From: Eutrophovita brisbanensis
Lineage (GTDB): Bacteria; Pseudomonadota; Gammaproteobacteria; Burkholderiales; Eutrophovitaceae
Assembly (NCBI GenBank): GCA_038147395.1
Contig: JAYQTM010000001.1
Coordinates: 1,054,001-1,118,000, forward strand
Direction of reading: 5' to 3'
DNA: 64,000 nt
Under the pieces are notes generated by a model. The model did not search any database, had not been told where the DNA came from, and saw only the letters and a list, made by a program, of their open reading frames with translations. Positions 36,443 through 45,091 of the stretch are shown here, piece by piece; the stretch's first letter is position 1; each line of letters begins with the position of its first letter. The position numbers were made by a program, and so were the translations under genes.

Positions 36443-38206
36443 ATGTTGAAGTTACGCTCAGTTTTTTTAGGAGCTTTCATTTCGGTGGTCGCACTTTTCG
36501 GTGCTACCACCGTTTTTGCTGATAACCCCATCGAATTAGTTGATGGTAACAGTGCGCACCTTGAGGTGCTGATGAAGGACGAGTTCCCCTCAGCGACGAA
36601 GTGTGCGATGTGCCACCAAAAACAGTTCTGGGAATGGGCCTCCTCGAATCACGCATACGCTTCTGTGTCTCCGATGTTCCATAAGTTTGAGCAAGCGGTG
36701 AATGCATTGACCGATGGCACGATGGGCACTTTTTGTACCCGATGCCATCAGCAAGTCGGCACTCAAAAAGGTGAGCCGAGAGAATTGCCGCTTTGGGATC
36801 GCAGCATTGTCGCCCGCGAGGGTATTACGTGTATCACGTGCCACCGTGTCAATTCACAATTCGGCAAGGTCAATGGTGAGCGACACATCACGCCAGGGAC
36901 GATTTATGACCCAGTGTATAACTCGGGAGATGGGTCAAACTTTGATAGCGTGATCAGCAACAAAGAGGAGTATCGGGTCAGTAACACTCCGGGTGAGGCA
37001 GGAACCCCGATTCATGGTGGTGTCACCGTGTTTGAGCAAATTGGCCAATCTGAATTTTGTGTGTCGTGTCACCAGGTCAAGGTGAACTTAGGAATCAAAC
37101 TAGAGGTCGTTTGGGAGCAGTATCGGGACTCTCCCGCATTCCGCAAAGGTGTGACTTGTCAGGATTGTCACATGGGTAAGGTGCCAGGGGAGGCAAAAGG
37201 TTACGCGAAGTGGCCGACAGCGATTGTTAACGGCCGAGTCGTTGGTGACCCGAATAAGCGGCATGCGAACCACGCGTTTTATGGCCCTGGTTACCCAATC
37301 GCGCATCCGGGGATCTTTCCTTTTAATCCAAGAGCGTTGAAGTGGAGTATTAAAGAGTGGCTCACATTTGATTATCGTGAGCCTTGGGGGGACGCTGATT
37401 GGGAGGAGCAATTAAAGAACGGTGAAGTTGACTCCCCCGAGTTTCCAGAGATTTGGAAAAGCGCTGAGGATCGGCTTTGGGCGAGACACATCATTCGGCA
37501 AAACCAAAAGTTGCTTGTCGATAAGAAGCTCGATCGTAAAGCTGTGATGGAGAATGGTTCTCGCATTGATGGACCGTATTTTGATGGAAAAACTCCTGAG
37601 TCAGGCAAGCCACTCAACATTCGCTTCCGCATCACGAATGTTGACGAGGGGCACAACCTTCCGTCTGGATCACTTGGTGCACAGCCCGAGATTTGGATGA
37701 ACGTGGCTGTTCTTGACCCAGACGGAGAGCGTATTTTTGAATCGGGATATGTGGATAGCTATGGCGATATGGCGGATAACCACTCACTTGATGTGGCCGC
37801 AGGAAAAATTCCACATGATGATCAGCTGGTGAATCTGCAGACCAAGTTCTTGACGACAAATGTCAAAGGCACGGATAGAGAAATGTATCTGCCTGTGAAT
37901 TTCGATGTAGATCAAAAGCCGTTCCTCAGGCCCGCAGCTGTCCCAACTTCGGTACAAAATCATCCTCCGCTCGTCAGGATGGAGGGACGGTCCATTCCAC
38001 CGCTCGGATGGCGTGATGCGAAATATGTAGTGCCTGCTGAGAAGATGACCAAAAAAGGAACGTATAAAGTGTTAGCTCGAATGAGAAGTCGAGCTGAGCC
38101 ACTTTATTTCATGAAGTTCGTCGGAGCGACCAGAGATATGGAGCGTTCGATTAACGAATGGATGTTGGATATACACCCGTACGCTGCGGAATTCGAGGTC
38201 AAATAA
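36443..38206 (+). CDS. Exported pentaheme cytochrome c with C-terminal beta domain
   Basis: A 587-residue exported protein (signal VFLGAFISVVALFGATTVFA). Five CXXCH motifs lie in the N-terminal 250 residues: CAMCH, CTRCH, CITCH, CVSCH and CQDCH. The first, followed by FWEWASSNHA, resembles cytochrome c554-type heme packing. The C-terminal half (from about residue 375) looks beta-rich, with NVDEGHNLPSGS, and has several histidines that might ligate a metal or heme. Its stop is directly followed by the porin gene. It could be the terminal reductase or oxidase of the conduit, or a relay to the outer-membrane barrel; the substrate is unknown. Confidence 0.8.
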   Translation: MLKLRSVFLGAFISVVALFGATTVFADNPIELVDGNSAHLEVLMKDEFPSATKCAMCHQKQFWEWASSNHAYASVSPMFHKFEQAVNALTDGTMGTFCTRCHQQVGTQKGEPRELPLWDRSIVAREGITCITCHRVNSQFGKVNGERHITPGTIYDPVYNSGDGSNFDSVISNKEEYRVSNTPGEAGTPIHGGVTVFEQIGQSEFCVSCHQVKVNLGIKLEVVWEQYRDSPAFRKGVTCQDCHMGKVPGEAKGYAKWPTAIVNGRVVGDPNKRHANHAFYGPGYPIAHPGIFPFNPRALKWSIKEWLTFDYREPWGDADWEEQLKNGEVDSPEFPEIWKSAEDRLWARHIIRQNQKLLVDKKLDRKAVMENGSRIDGPYFDGKTPESGKPLNIRFRITNVDEGHNLPSGSLGAQPEIWMNVAVLDPDGERIFESGYVDSYGDMADNHSLDVAAGKIPHDDQLVNLQTKFLTTNVKGTDREMYLPVNFDVDQKPFLRPAAVPTSVQNHPPLVRMEGRSIPPLGWRDAKYVVPAEKMTKKGTYKVLARMRSRAEPLYFMKFVGATRDMERSINEWMLDIHPYAAEFEVK

Positions 38207-39781
38207 GTGAACACAATGAAAATGTTACCTGCAGCGGCGGTTTGCCTGATACTCGCTTCATCAGGTTGGGCAGAGGATTTCGAGCGTCAAGGTCCAGCGA
38301 GCACGGTGCTAGAGGAACGAAACAGCAGCCCTGATCATCATGGGCATCAAGCACCGCCAGAAATGGATCCGTTGGCGAAGCCAGCAGAGTACGAGTTGGA
38401 GGGGTTTAAGCCAGATCCGACATACACGGACCCGTACGACCCAGAGGAACAATTGGTCGTCTACGGTGGAAAAACAGCGATTGATGAACCAAGACCGGTA
38501 ATCGAATGGGGTTATCCCATGTACTCTGAGGGTCCTTTTGGTCCCGGTGTTGACATCATTGGTCGAAAAAACTTAGTTCGCCCGCAATTTCTTGTTTATG
38601 GTGACTGGCGTACGGTCGCGGCTGCTAACGACAACGGTGCTGTCGAGAATTCACAGTTGGCGACACAAATGAACTTGGATTTTGACCTAAACCTCACGGG
38701 TACAGAGCGGATTCATATGTTCGTAAAACCACTTGACGATGGGGTTGAACAAACACGTGTGGAACTCGGCGGAACACCGGTAAACGCCGAGGATGGTAAT
38801 GGATTCGAGGGTGAGTTTGATTTCGATCCAGAGACCTTGTTTTTTGAGGGCGATTGGGGTGCGATTCAATCAGGTCTGACGGATGAGTACGCGAAATTTG
38901 ACCTTCCAATCGCATTTGGTCTCATGCCATTGTTTCTTCAAAACGGGTTGTGGTTAAACGATGCATTTGTCGGCGGTGCGGTTTCATTTACCGCTAAAAA
39001 TTCGCCAAAGTTTGATATCACGAACTACGACATCACGCTGATGGCGGGTTTCAATAAAGTCTCGTCGCCCGTGTTTGTGACCGATGGCGCTGCTGACGAT
39101 AATGCTGGAAACTTCTACGGGATCACCACTTTCGTCGACGTTGCTGAAGGATATTTCGAAGCTGGTTACGCACACGTTGAGGATGGGCGTGATGATTTCC
39201 AAATGGATTACGATAACGTGATGCTTGCTTGGACAAAGCGTTACGGTGGAAAGCTATCCAACAGTGTCCGTTTGCTTGCTAACTTTAATCAAGATCCCGT
39301 GGCTGGTTTAAATCAAACTGCAGATGGTTTTGCGTTGCTGGTCGAAAATTCATGGATCACGCATCTGCCATCCACGCTGGTGCCTTACTTTAATTTTTTC
39401 TACGGAAAGGATCGCCCTCAACCGCTAGCGACGGGAGCTGCGGGTGTTCTGAAAAATACGGGTATTAACTTCGAAACCGACGGTGTAACCGGTTTTCCTA
39501 AGTTAGATGATACGGCCAACGATACTTACGGTGGTGCAGTTGGCGTGATGTATCTATTCTCCCTTGATCAACAGTTGGTTGTTGAGTATGCCAACCTAAA
39601 CATTATTGGTGACGAGAATGATCCGCTACGAGCTGCTGCAGGAGATCAGCAAGCGTTTGGTGTTCGGTATCAAAAGCCAATTTCACGACGTTGGATTTTT
39701 AGAACTGATGCGATGATCGGAGATCGTCAAAATCAAGATACGATATCCGGGATTCGAGTCGAGTTACGATGTAAATTCTAG
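38207..39781 (+). CDS. Outer-membrane beta-barrel (porin-like) of the cytochrome cluster
   Basis: A 524-residue protein with a signal peptide (AAAVCLILASSGWA) and a histidine- and proline-rich mature N-terminus (DHHGHQAPPEMD). Long stretches of alternating polar and hydrophobic residues follow, ending in a C-terminal phenylalanine (RVELRCKF) as expected of BAM substrates. The start is GTG 38207 or ATG 38216/38222. No heme motifs are present. It directly follows the last cytochrome gene. By analogy with porin-cytochrome conduits (MtrB type) it may sheath a cytochrome or let the substrate in; at 524 residues it is smaller than MtrB. A terminator-like hairpin follows. Confidence 0.75.
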   Translation: MNTMKMLPAAAVCLILASSGWAEDFERQGPASTVLEERNSSPDHHGHQAPPEMDPLAKPAEYELEGFKPDPTYTDPYDPEEQLVVYGGKTAIDEPRPVIEWGYPMYSEGPFGPGVDIIGRKNLVRPQFLVYGDWRTVAAANDNGAVENSQLATQMNLDFDLNLTGTERIHMFVKPLDDGVEQTRVELGGTPVNAEDGNGFEGEFDFDPETLFFEGDWGAIQSGLTDEYAKFDLPIAFGLMPLFLQNGLWLNDAFVGGAVSFTAKNSPKFDITNYDITLMAGFNKVSSPVFVTDGAADDNAGNFYGITTFVDVAEGYFEAGYAHVEDGRDDFQMDYDNVMLAWTKRYGGKLSNSVRLLANFNQDPVAGLNQTADGFALLVENSWITHLPSTLVPYFNFFYGKDRPQPLATGAAGVLKNTGINFETDGVTGFPKLDDTANDTYGGAVGVMYLFSLDQQLVVEYANLNIIGDENDPLRAAAGDQQAFGVRYQKPISRRWIFRTDAMIGDRQNQDTISGIRVELRCKF

Positions 39782-39804
39782 TTAATATGTAGAACGCTCA
39801 ATTC

Positions 39805-39838
39805 AAAAGCCGTTATGGTTAACCTTAACGGCTTTTTT
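39805..39838 (+). terminator. Terminator-like hairpin between porin and CHAT genes
   Basis: AAAAGCCGTTA pairs with TAACGGCTTTT (11-bp stem, ten-base loop), followed by TT. It ends only about 16 bases before the preferred CHAT start codon, with the GGAGG site directly after it. It can act as terminator of the cytochrome operon or as an attenuator for the downstream trio. Confidence 0.8.
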
Positions 39839-39854
39839 CTTGGAGGCGAGTTTG

Positions 39855-42338
39855 ATGCGGATTGCTCAAATACATAAAACGAAAAGGACGAGTTGGCTTA
39901 TTGCGTCTTGCTTTTGTGTATTTTTTCTCGCACTTAGTCATCTGCACGCGCAATCTGTTGTCTCCTCCGCGGTCATTACAGATGACATGTGGCCGGTGAC
40001 TCCTGACGCAACGCCTTTGGCTAAATTGCAAGATTTTTCCAAAGTTAAAATCAGACCAATCAAAAAAGGCAAGAAGCATTCGTTTGGTGAGCGTTACAGC
40101 GAGGAGATGGCCAAGGCGGTTCAAGCTCTCTATCGATCCGACCTCTCGGGTGTCAAAGAGTCGCTTACATTAATTGATTCGGATAAAGATACAACCCCAC
40201 TCGAATCGTGGTGGGGACTTTTCACCTATGCACAGACCTTACTCGCTGTGGGACGAGCCTCGGAAGCTGAGCAACTGATTCCTGAGTTGCGTGAGCGCGA
40301 GCAAGCTTGGATAGGTCATGATTTGAATTCTCGTGCGCTACACGGAGAGCTCATGGTTTGGATTGGTGATTACGTTCGCGCGCTCGAAGAGCTCGGAGCA
40401 GTTTACCGAAGCACGCAGGATTGGCGGATGCCCGTATCTTATGGCGGGGCGCCAGATAATTTGGCAGAGATTGTCTCGCTCACACAAGCCCAGCTGAGAG
40501 CCATGACCTCACTTTCTGCTTTAGCGATGCAATTGGGGGACGATACGCTTGCTCGCGACTGGGCGAACGCGGCTGAGGCTCGATATAACGATGTTGTGTA
40601 CGTTGTGAATCACTGGATTTACGGCATGGTCATGCCGGGGCATTTCGATATTTACTATGGTCGAGCCATAAATCAAACGGTCAGAGCTGCGGCAAGCGTT
40701 GCCCTAGATTCCGATGTGGCAGCTCAGGCCATTGACGATGCGACTAAGTCCATTAATGCATTAGGTTGGCGCTGCGGCGCAGTATTTCTTGACGCGGTTT
40801 TGGCGCGAGCGTACTTGAGAAGTGGGGATGGTGATCAAGCGTTGAGTCGCGCGAAGGCTGCCACCTCCGATTCAATCAAGGCAGAGTGTCACGATTTTAC
40901 ATGGCGAATTGACATGATTACAGGCGATGCGTTGATGAGCATTGATGAGCCTGATGAGGCTCGTAAAGCATACGAGAGGGCAGAACGAGCAATCGGGTTA
41001 GTGACTGGGGCGCTTGCAGGGGACAAAGCAAAACTTCGTTTTGGTGTTGGGAAAGAGCATGTAACGCTGAGATTGGTCGAACTGGCATTAGTTGACAACA
41101 ATATTGACGACGCCTTTGCGATCGCTGAGCGGGGGCGTGCTCGAGCATTTTCGGATTTGTTAGCTGATCGGGTTATTGACCATAAAGTGGGCGTATTTGA
41201 TGAACTGAAGGCTCTTGATGATCGCATACGGGCATCTCACTTAGCTCGTATGGCGCCCATGGGAGAGACTGATGTCATCGATATTGAGGCGTTATTCATC
41301 AAACGAAATAGCCTATTAGAGGCGTTATCTGACTCAGAGCCAGAATTAGCCGAGTTGTTGGGATATTTCTCGATTCAAATTGAGGATGTGCAGTCGCGCC
41401 TCTTAGCCAACCAAATTTTGTTGTATGCGCTGCCGAGTCGCGATTCAGACCTAATTCGATGGATTTCTATTGATTCAAGTGGCGCCAGTTTGATTCACTC
41501 GAGTGTGACTCATGAGCAGGTCAACGCGTTAATTACCGATATTGCTGAGTTTGGCGAAGATGATCTTGATATTCCCCAAAAGCGCGCTTTGAGGCAGTTG
41601 GTGAGTGGTCTCGGCCTTTCTGAAGTCACAGGGACGAGCGTTTTTATTGTCCCATCTAAGAGTTTGTATCGCGTGCCATGGGGTGTCATTTTGACTGATC
41701 GCTTGGTTTCGATACTTCCATCTGCCAGTAGCCTCGTTTATTTTAGTCGTGATTCCAATGTGTCAGACAATGATGTGATTTTGGGTGACCCCGATTATGG
41801 AGGCGTCATGCCTCAATTACCCGGCGCCCGAAATGAGGCGATTGAGGTCGGGAAGTTATTGTCCGCCGATCCGCTCTTAGGCGAAGACGCGACTGAGGAG
41901 CGACTGAGGACCGCAGTTGGCGATCAGGCTCGGATGTTGCATCTTGCAACGCATGGAAGCTTTGACCCGTTGCGGCCCTTGGAGTCGGGTATTTATTTGA
42001 CGCGCTCTAAGCTCACGACGCAATCACTCTTTGATCGCCCGCTCAATTCCGACACGGTTATCTTGTCTGCGTGTGAGTCGGGACTTGGTCAAATCATGGC
42101 CGGTGATGATTACTTGGGATTGGCGAGAAGTTTGTACCTTGGCGGCACACGCACTGTGATTCATAGCTTGTGGCCAGTGAGTGATCAGGCGACGCAGAGC
42201 TTCATGCGGTCGTTGTATCAATCGGTCAATACCCACTCTATTGGCCAAGCTTGGCGTCTTGCGGTTGATCAGATGGTCGTGGACGGTTACCCCCCGCACA
42301 TCAGTGGCGCATTCGTGTTGGGAGGATCGAGCGAATGA
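39855..42338 (+). CDS. Exported TPR-CHAT domain protein (caspase-like)
   Basis: A protein of about 827 residues. After a signal peptide (SWLIASCFCVFFLALSHLHA) come some 450 residues of TPR-like helical repeats, then a C-terminal CHAT peptidase domain. The catalytic dyad is visible: histidine in LHLATHGSFDP and cysteine in ILSACESGLGQ. CHAT proteins are clan CD peptidases related to caspases. ATG 39855 with GGAGG upstream is preferred over TTG 39840. It overlaps the next gene by 4 bases (ATGA). The signal argues for periplasmic action, unlike CHAT effectors of type III CRISPR systems. Its target is unknown. Confidence 0.85.
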   Translation: MRIAQIHKTKRTSWLIASCFCVFFLALSHLHAQSVVSSAVITDDMWPVTPDATPLAKLQDFSKVKIRPIKKGKKHSFGERYSEEMAKAVQALYRSDLSGVKESLTLIDSDKDTTPLESWWGLFTYAQTLLAVGRASEAEQLIPELREREQAWIGHDLNSRALHGELMVWIGDYVRALEELGAVYRSTQDWRMPVSYGGAPDNLAEIVSLTQAQLRAMTSLSALAMQLGDDTLARDWANAAEARYNDVVYVVNHWIYGMVMPGHFDIYYGRAINQTVRAAASVALDSDVAAQAIDDATKSINALGWRCGAVFLDAVLARAYLRSGDGDQALSRAKAATSDSIKAECHDFTWRIDMITGDALMSIDEPDEARKAYERAERAIGLVTGALAGDKAKLRFGVGKEHVTLRLVELALVDNNIDDAFAIAERGRARAFSDLLADRVIDHKVGVFDELKALDDRIRASHLARMAPMGETDVIDIEALFIKRNSLLEALSDSEPELAELLGYFSIQIEDVQSRLLANQILLYALPSRDSDLIRWISIDSSGASLIHSSVTHEQVNALITDIAEFGEDDLDIPQKRALRQLVSGLGLSEVTGTSVFIVPSKSLYRVPWGVILTDRLVSILPSASSLVYFSRDSNVSDNDVILGDPDYGGVMPQLPGARNEAIEVGKLLSADPLLGEDATEERLRTAVGDQARMLHLATHGSFDPLRPLESGIYLTRSKLTTQSLFDRPLNSDTVILSACESGLGQIMAGDDYLGLARSLYLGGTRTVIHSLWPVSDQATQSFMRSLYQSVNTHSIGQAWRLAVDQMVVDGYPPHISGAFVLGGSSE

Positions 42339-42969
42339 GATATTTGCTGATGATTCTTGTTGTTGTCTCTGTCGTGTCAATTAGTTTTGCCAAGGATGCC
42401 GCAATTGTCGAAGATGCTTCTGGATCCCTGACAGTAGGTCTATTTGATGTTTTGAAAGAAGGTGATGAAGTTGATCTTGGTGAGTCAGGCGCTTTAACAC
42501 TCGGTTATTTTTCTTCGTGTGTCTCTGAGACCATCACTGGTGGTCGGGTGATCGTTGGATCACGACAAAGTGAAGTGTTCGACGGTGATGTGGCGCGAAC
42601 AACAGTTGAGTGCGATGGGGGCAATGTGATGCTCAGTGAGTCGCAACAAGCCCAGTCAGGTGCCGACGTATTTCGTGACGAGACACAGAAACAAAAAAAT
42701 CAAAATACGTTTCATTCAGTGATCAACCGATATTAATATTTTCGGAACCAATCAAGTCATTCAGAATCCGTCGGGTTGACGATGATGGAATTGATAAGAT
42801 CATCGCCATTAATGGGGCGGTTGCGAATTTCGAAGTGCTTGGCGTTAGGCTTTCTGTTGGCGGGATCTATCAAGTGAGGATACGCGATAGAAGGTTTTAC
42901 CTCATACCGCAAGAGCGATCCAATAATAGGGCGCCTTCATTGCTCAATCGCGTGATTCGACATCCATGA
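42335..42969 (+). CDS. Exported FecR-like protein; frameshifted as read
   Basis: A signal peptide (LLMILVVVSVVSISFA) leads a beta-rich domain with VGLFDVLKEGDEVDLGESG and a short cysteine-containing strand (LGYFSSCVSETI), which resembles a FecR-type fold. The first frame ends at 42736, but within a seven-A run (42693-42699) one added A would continue into a second open frame reading SEPIKSFRIRRVDDDGIDK up to a TGA at 42969. That end overlaps the cyclase ATG by 4 bases, just as this gene's start overlaps the CHAT stop. Repaired length is about 211 residues. The coupling at both ends is the main reason to trust the repaired model. The FecR resemblance is weak. Confidence 0.6.
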
Positions 42970-45075
42970 GGCTTTTGAATACTCAAGTTCGAAACTTAGT
43001 CGCGATCTTTATGATTGGTGTGGTAGCGCTTATTTTGTCCTATGGGCTATTGGACCAGCGGTTGAGAGGTTTATCGATTGATGTGTCCTCGTACGTGGCA
43101 ACCGTGTTGAATATTGAGACCTCGGGTCGTGTGAATTCTCAAGTCGTTATCCTTGGAATCGATGAGGAGACGTATCAGACAGAACCCTTTCGAGCAACGC
43201 CACGCGTGATGTGGACACCACAGATTGCAGAGGTCATCAATGGGTTAACTGATGTCGGTGCATCTCTCATCGGCTTTGACGTCGTATTTCCCACGTCGGT
43301 GAGACAATTCATCCCCGACTACGAGCGAGATTTTTTGAAAACGCTTCGGAAGACCGCTCGAGAGGGGCGTCTTGTTATGGGGAAAGTTCAACATCAAGCG
43401 AAACCCATTGCACCCGAGGCGGCACAGAGTTTTGCGGTTGGTCATTCGGCAAATGTGAAGACACTGAACTTAGAGGAGGATCCCGATTCCGTGATCCGAC
43501 GTGTTCCAAGATATTTTCTGGAGTCGAGTCAAAATGGCGAGTCAGTTGAAACACGATCGTTCTCCCACGAAATCGCGTACCGTTTTCAGCAATTGCAAAG
43601 TCATTCGAGTGAGAGAAAAAAATTACCTAAAGATCAAAAAGAGTCGGTATTGCTCAATTTTGATCTGCGCTCAGATGCGATTCCCACATACTCATTCGGT
43701 GATGTCTACCAGTGTTTCCAGGATGGACAGAAGGATAGATTGCAGGAATATTTTTCCGGCAAAATCGTTTTGGTGGGTACGGTTTTAGACGTGGAGGATC
43801 GAAAGCTCACCTCGAAACGCTTCGCCCAACGAAGGCTCGGTGAGCCGGCCGCCTCACGGTGCGTGGAGTCAATCGCTGGTATGGATCAACCGGTTCATTT
43901 AAATGCGCGCGAGACCATCCCCGGAGTATTTGTTCATGCGACCGCAATCAATAACCTCATATTCGATAACGAACTAAAACCGATTGATCGACACTGGGAG
44001 TTGTTTTTGAGTGTCGCCCTCGTGATGTTGATTGCGGCCTTGGTGTTCAAATTGCCACTTGCTGGACTTGTGCCATTCTTGATTTTCGTCAGCGCAGTGT
44101 ACTTGGGTATTGGTGTCGGTGGGTTAACTCAAGGTGTGGCGATACCGGTCCTTACATCAATCACTGCATCATGTGTCGCTTTTGTGATGAGCTTGCTTTT
44201 TCGGTATTTCGTACTCGATGCGAAACGTCGCACCATCACTCGAGCGTTTTCTATGTATCTATCCAAGCACGAAGTAGAGCGCTTAACACAGCAAGAGGGG
44301 CTACCGCGGCTTGGGGGTGAGACGAAGACAGTATCGATTTTCTTCTCGGACATTGAGGGGTTTACCTCTATTTCCGAACAACTCAACCCAGAACAACTCG
44401 TCTCTGTGTTGAATCGATACCTTACATTAATGACCGAGGCAATCGAGCAACATGGTGGTGTTGTCGATAAATACGTTGGGGATGCCGTGATCGCGTTTTT
44501 TGGTGCACCCGTATCTCATGGTGACGACGCCACCCGTTCGATCGATGCAGCGGTTTCGTGTATCAATGCAGTGAAGCATGACGCCCAGCTAAAAGCGTCT
44601 ACTCCCTGAAATCGAACTAAAAACAAGAATTGGACTTAATACAGGTGTGGCACTAGTCGGAAATATCGGATCGAGCAGTCGCTTGAATTACACGATTATG
44701 GGTGATCAGGTGAATTTGGCCGCTCGTTTAGAGAGTGCAAATAAATTGTTTGGTACAACGATGCTCATTTCAGAAAGTTCGGTGAGTGATATGGATCGAA
44801 CATCGGAACTCAGAAAAGTCGCTCGACTGAGAGTTAAAGGACGAAGAGAGCCGGTATTGGTTTACACCATTAACGACTCGCTAAATCGTCAGCAGCTTTT
44901 AGATTTTGAGCGTGGGCTTGACCTATTGGCTCGAAATCGTCGTGACGCTGAGGAGATATTTGCATCCCTTCGATCAGTTGACTCGATTTCGTCGATATAC
45001 GTCGATTTGATCAACGAAGCGTCAGAGGCTATTGGTCGCCTGGATGCTGATGTGATTGATTTGGTATCGAAGTGA
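42966..45075 (+). CDS. CHASE2-domain class III nucleotidyl cyclase; frameshifted as read
   Basis: A membrane sensor cyclase. An N-terminal helix (AIFMIGVVALILSYGLL) is followed by a periplasmic CHASE2 domain of about 300 residues, three membrane helices and a C-terminal catalytic domain. The first half has the metal motif FFSDIEGFTSISE and VDKYVGDAVIAFFGAP; the second half has ALVGNIGSSSRLNYTIMGD and VNLAARLESANK. The K (KYVGD) and T (NYTIMGD) residues suggest ATP as substrate. The frame slips within 44591-44606, probably at AAAA 44591-44594; dropping one A gives LKRLLPEIELKTRIGLNTG. Repaired length is about 702 residues. It is coupled to the FecR-like gene. Confidence 0.87.
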
Positions 45076-45091
45076 ATTTACCATTTGCGCT

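Noticed and set aside
39855..42338. CHAT protein as a CRISPR-linked or defence caspase
   Set aside because: It has a signal peptide, there is no CRISPR array, Cas gene or other defence gene nearby, and its coupled partners are an exported protein and a sensor cyclase.
44647..45075. Independent 142-residue half-cyclase
   Set aside because: It begins in the middle of the catalytic core, with no ribosome-binding site, and completes the preceding ORF after a one-base shift.
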